From positions 838,501 through 902,500 of the forward strand of contig BROI01000001.1 in the NCBI GenBank assembly GCA_027923505.1: a DNA stretch of 64,000 nucleotides. Direction: 5' to 3'. The notes beneath the pieces were generated by a model. That model did not search any database. It worked only from the letters and a program-made list of their open reading frames with translations, and had not been told where the DNA came from. The position numbers and the translations under genes are program-made. Each line of letters begins with the position of its first letter. The stretch's first letter is position 1. The DNA is from Mayamaea pseudoterrestris (taxonomy: Eukaryota > Bacillariophyta > Bacillariophyceae > Sellaphorales > Sellaphoraceae). Below are positions 60,934-64,000 of this stretch, piece by piece.

Positions 60934-61677
60934 CTATCTCTTTCTTTTCCGTCGCAGTATTCCGTTCAAATCTCTCGATCGCGTTTCGCCAGCTTCCAGT
61001 CGCAGCATGTCGCGGCCGTCGCCGCCATTCTTGACACTTGCGCTCACCATTCGCGCCAGCGTCCACATGCCTCCATCCCGATCCAAGCCTCCTCCTACCG
61101 TCTCTGTCATTTCAGCTACTTCCTTCATGGTTTGCGCATCCATGTACGGCATGTCATGTCCAGTCTCCTCCTGGAACCAAGCGTTAAAATCGTCGTCCTG
61201 CCATTGATCCGAGTCTTCACGTAGAATGGCGGATCCGTCTGGTGCTTCCACGAGCAGCTCAAATGCATTTCTTGCTTGCATGAATATGCGCTTGTGTTCC
61301 TCAAGCTCATTATCCGTCTCTGATTGTGCAGTGTCGGGGTGATGCTCCATGGCGATTTGAAGAAACTTTCGTTTGACGGCAGTGTATGCTACAGTCTCGT
61401 CCTTGCTGAGCTGAAAATCAAGATCTTTGAAAGGGTCTTGCTTTTTCTTCTTTGGTCGTAGCTTTGAATATTCTCCACGAGCAGCAAAGAGTCGGCATTG
61501 AAGAAAGCAGTGTGGAGCAATGTCATTAAAAGAATCGAATGAGGTTCGTTGGCGAAGGAAGGAAGCCTGCTGCTGCAATGCAAGTAACCCAGAACAACGC
61601 TGTTCGACTAGTTCTCTCCGCACGAGCTGCGTGACCCTTCTTGCTGATAGAGGAATGACTGTCGTTATTCGACGCAT
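60934..61677 (-). CDS. Mitochondrial J-domain (DnaJ-like) protein
   Basis: The protein has 247 residues. The N-terminus is rich in Arg and lacks acidic residues for about 25 positions (MRRITTVIPLSARRVTQLVRR), as in a mitochondrial presequence. A J-domain-like segment spans about 83-145, with YTAVKRKFLQIAMEHHPD holding the HPD motif (113-115) that stimulates Hsp70. There is no G/F region or zinc centre, so it is a type III J protein. The C-terminal half has a WFQEETG block shared with some protist J proteins. It is divergent to the gamma-CA-like gene, 187 bp apart. Confidence 0.75.
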   Translation of the reverse strand: MRRITTVIPLSARRVTQLVRRELVEQRCSGLLALQQQASFLRQRTSFDSFNDIAPHCFLQCRLFAARGEYSKLRPKKKKQDPFKDLDFQLSKDETVAYTAVKRKFLQIAMEHHPDTAQSETDNELEEHKRIFMQARNAFELLVEAPDGSAILREDSDQWQDDDFNAWFQEETGHDMPYMDAQTMKEVAEMTETVGGGLDRDGGMWTLARMVSASVKNGGDGRDMLRLEAGETRSRDLNGILRRKRKR

Positions 61678-61864
61678 GATGGAAATTCGTCAAGGATAAT
61701 GGAGGTCTCATGGCATCAGCAGCGCAGTGAATTGAGATCGTCGTCAATCGTCACACTCGCAGTCAAATAATATCGCACCGGTTCTCAAAACCTTAACCTT
61801 AACTTATTTTCCACTCGACGCCGCCGCACCCTCGCGAGCGTCACACACTCTTTGGATTTTCACC

Positions 61865-62835
61865 ATGGCGTCCACCACCCGCTTTCTTTCCGCGTCAGTA
61901 AAGGCCTACGTGGGCCGGGCGTTGCGAGAGACGGGCGCCGCCTTGAAGCTACGCGGAGAAGCAGAGGTATGGAGCATATGTGAATTTAGAAGGCTAGAAT
62001 GAGCAACTGTTTTCGTACAAGCGCTCGCTTACGCAAGCCGTCGCTTTGCTTGAAATGGAACAATTATGATACAGATGGATCGTATCGAGAGTGACCGAAT
62101 GATGGATAAGAATCGTCGTAAGGATACTTCCTTGTCGTCGTTTTGAATCGCCTCGCTGACTCCTTCTTCGCTTCTCATTTTCAAATTTTCGCACAGATTT
62201 TCTCTCGACACCGCCCCACCATGACTTTCAATAACAAGGCTCCCTTCAAGACAAACGACACATTCATTGCTCCAACAGCATCAGTGATTGGAGACGTTAC
62301 TTGCTGGGACCAGAGTTCCGTCAGCTACAAGGCTGTCGTACGAGCCGACGCGGGGCATAGCGTGACGATTGGCTTTTGTAGCTCGGTGGGAGAAGGCTCC
62401 GTTGTTTGCACGCTTCCAGCGTCGGTCAAGGAATTAGAATCCACTTTTCCACCAGACGTTCAAATTGGTCACTATGTTACCATTGGCAGTGGCTGTGTGC
62501 TCAAGTCTTGTCGGATTGATGACATTGTTACCATTGGCGACAAGTGCACCATTCTGGAAGGCTCCTTGATTGAAAATCACGTCATTTTGGAGGCTGGCTC
62601 GGTGGTTCTTCCGTATCAGCGCATTCCGTCGGGACAAAAGTGGGCGGGCAATCCGGCAGCCTACGTTTCAGACTTGACGCCGGAGGAGAAGGAATCTATT
62701 CAGGCCAAGTCAAACAAGGTACATGACCTTGCCTTGGAACATGCAATCGAGTTCTTGCCATATGGATACTCCTACGTGCACTTGGAAGACATTGAAAAAG
62801 AATCTGCGGGGAAAGAAGTGCTGCGATCTGGTTAG
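61865..62835 (+). CDS. Mitochondrial gamma-carbonic-anhydrase-like protein (complex I type)
   Basis: Exons 61865-61966 and 62197-62835 join across a 230-bp GTATGG...GCACAG intron in phase 0; 246 residues. The first exon (RALRETGAALKLRG) matches the N-terminal helix of plant gamma-CAs, and exon 2 continues FSRHRPTM. Left-handed beta-helix repeats follow (APTASVIGDV, GHYVTIGSGCVL, IDDIVTIGDKCTILEGS) and IPSGQKWAGNPA. The three zinc His positions of active gamma-CAs read C (SVVCT), S and K (TIGSGCVLKS), so it is probably a non-catalytic gamma-CAL subunit of the mitochondrial complex I carbonic anhydrase module. Confidence 0.85.
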
Positions 62836-62967
62836 AGCTTTTATTATACCTCTTGTCATTGCGTCAATGCCTGATAGACTGTTTGCTGTTTGCAACTGAG
62901 ACGAGAAGCTCAATGAAATTAATTGTAAACGAGATCTTACTTTTGCTAATGCTTATGAACTATTACA

Positions 62968-63999
62968 CTAGAAAAGCGGATCATTTTCACATTTGGCTTG
63001 AATCAGAGCAGCTTTCTCCACCACAATATCAGCGGTTCGCTTCTCTCGAACCACCTCGGCGCTACTATCCAAGCCAATCCAGGTTGGCGGCGTGTGAGAC
63101 GGCAAGCTTTCAATCCATTCAAAGCACCTTTCTCGAGTCGAAGCTTCAGGAAGCAACGGACTTTCCGCAACGTTGGCAATCACCTTAAAATCGACGTTAA
63201 AGCTTGAAGGTTGAAACAAATAATTTATCAAATCGTCCAGTACGCCCTGGTCAATGTCGGCCGTAATACGCCCGCCAAACACTCCGTTGCGAAGCGTCGA
63301 TCGAATAGCGTCCCAAGGGAGCTTCTCTGGGTCCTGCGACTGGCGACCATTTCCTTCCATTAGCGAGTCGATGACATCCAGAGCGTGCGTGGCATCCGCC
63401 TCCGTCCATTCGTAGGCTTCACTCCAACCAGATGGAACAAACCGAAGACGTTCTTGAATGACAGCGTGAGTCCAGGCGAGAAGCAGATATAAACGATTTC
63501 GTGCTGGCACGATGAAACGATCCTTGGCAATGCTGCTAAAGAATCGGGACAGGGTGGCCTTAATTCCACTGAGTGCTTCGGCAACAATCTTGTCCGAGAT
63601 GCGCAATAACCCAGTTGGGAGCTTAGGATTGATTTCGCTCGTAATGAATATGCGAAAGTCTTGATGCGTATGAGGTCCAAGCGCCTGCAGCTTCTTTACT
63701 AAAGTCTCGCGAAGCCAGTCTACGCACAGGTGGACGTTTTTGAGCATCACCCAGGTCCCACGCTTGGAGGCCGTCGCCAACATATTCTCAGCTGACTCAT
63801 AGCCCTCCGCGCTACCCATTGCCACTGCTGCCAGCTCTTTCGTTAACTCGCGGGCCATGGCTTCGACGCGCCCGCTCACATCATGGCCGGGCGCCTGGCA
63901 TAGCAAGAGGGGCGTCGTCGAACCAAGTTCAATCTCCGTCACCTCCGCCAGATGATTTAACGACCGGCCCTGCCACGGGAAGGTGGCACCAAAAACTTC
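62968..63999 (-). CDS. Cytoplasmic-type dynein heavy chain, C-terminal part (partial)
   Basis: The frame is open to the window edge; the visible 343 residues cover the last motor parts. Matches to cytoplasmic dynein heavy chain are clear: TPLLLCQAPGHDVSGRV, WVMLKNVHLCVDWL, FITSEINPKLPTGLLR, LLAWTHAVIQERLRFVPSGW, PWDAIRSTLRNGVFGGRI and PPTWIGLDSSAE. Dynein moves along microtubules using ATP. The stop comes about 33 residues after WIGLDSSAE, while human DYNC1H1 goes on for some 370 residues (C-terminal cap). The gamma-CA-like gene leaves only 132 bp behind the stop, so no full-length tail fits there. Confidence 0.88.
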   Translation of the reverse strand, partial: EVFGATFPWQGRSLNHLAEVTEIELGSTTPLLLCQAPGHDVSGRVEAMARELTKELAAVAMGSAEGYESAENMLATASKRGTWVMLKNVHLCVDWLRETLVKKLQALGPHTHQDFRIFITSEINPKLPTGLLRISDKIVAEALSGIKATLSRFFSSIAKDRFIVPARNRLYLLLAWTHAVIQERLRFVPSGWSEAYEWTEADATHALDVIDSLMEGNGRQSQDPEKLPWDAIRSTLRNGVFGGRITADIDQGVLDDLINYLFQPSSFNVDFKVIANVAESPLLPEASTRERCFEWIESLPSHTPPTWIGLDSSAEVVREKRTADIVVEKAALIQAKCENDPLF

Positions 64000-64000
64000 G

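Overview
The window looks like nuclear DNA of a compact-genome eukaryotic alga, most likely a photosynthetic stramenopile (diatom or relative). Genes are densely packed on both strands. Introns are few, short (about 78-230 bp) and GT-AG. Products include HMG-CoA reductase, dynein heavy chain, farnesyltransferase beta, p24, TMEM222, PRI2 and a mitochondrial gamma-carbonic-anhydrase-like protein. One small protein (48713-49153) has a presequence that reads like signal peptide, transit stretch and thylakoid-type hydrophobic segment, which points to a complex plastid. The lineage is an inference. I saw no viral, LTR or bacterial-style mobile element, no rRNA and no convincing tRNA.

Layout: 0-16.5 kb carries the tail of a glutamine-synthetase-like gene, a giant SET + cyclin + CDK-like fusion protein, a p24 cargo receptor, a 1,894-residue coiled-coil protein, a secretory double-SET protein and an M23 peptidase. 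16.5-31.5 kb carries an AIM24-family protein with a prion-like N-terminus, a zinc-ribbon protein split over two frames, DNA primase large subunit, a LURP-one-like protein, an anchored coiled-coil protein, an FHA protein, TMEM222, a four-span membrane protein, a 2OG oxygenase and a small SET protein. 31.6-36.2 kb holds four same-strand genes for one-span membrane proteins. 36.6-39.7 kb holds two paralogues with a Tudor-like head and a shared, unnamed tail, the second carrying a fresh 184-bp tandem duplication. 40-54.7 kb carries a RING protein, a PhyH oxygenase, a GT77-type glycosyltransferase, farnesyltransferase beta, a plastid-lumen candidate, a small two-exon basic protein, an O-acetylhomoserine sulfhydrylase and a membrane-anchored HMG-CoA reductase. 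55.8-58.9 kb is a tandem array of three four-span membrane proteins, each starting with an 11-nt coding exon. 59-64 kb carries a coiled-coil/SPRY-like protein, a mitochondrial J protein, the gamma-CA-like protein and the 3' end of a cytoplasmic-type dynein heavy chain that stops unusually early.

Themes: several genes concern chromatin or transcription (three SET genes, two Tudor-like genes, a cyclin/CDK-like fusion). HMG-CoA reductase and farnesyltransferase beta belong to the isoprenoid/prenylation pathway. Many neighbours are divergent pairs separated by about 190-490 bp and probably share promoters, for example the J protein and gamma-CA-like gene, both mitochondrial. The palindrome TACCGGTA recurs ten times at gene edges. 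Exon models given here come from frame-consistent GT-AG joins that I worked out by eye; no transcript data were available.
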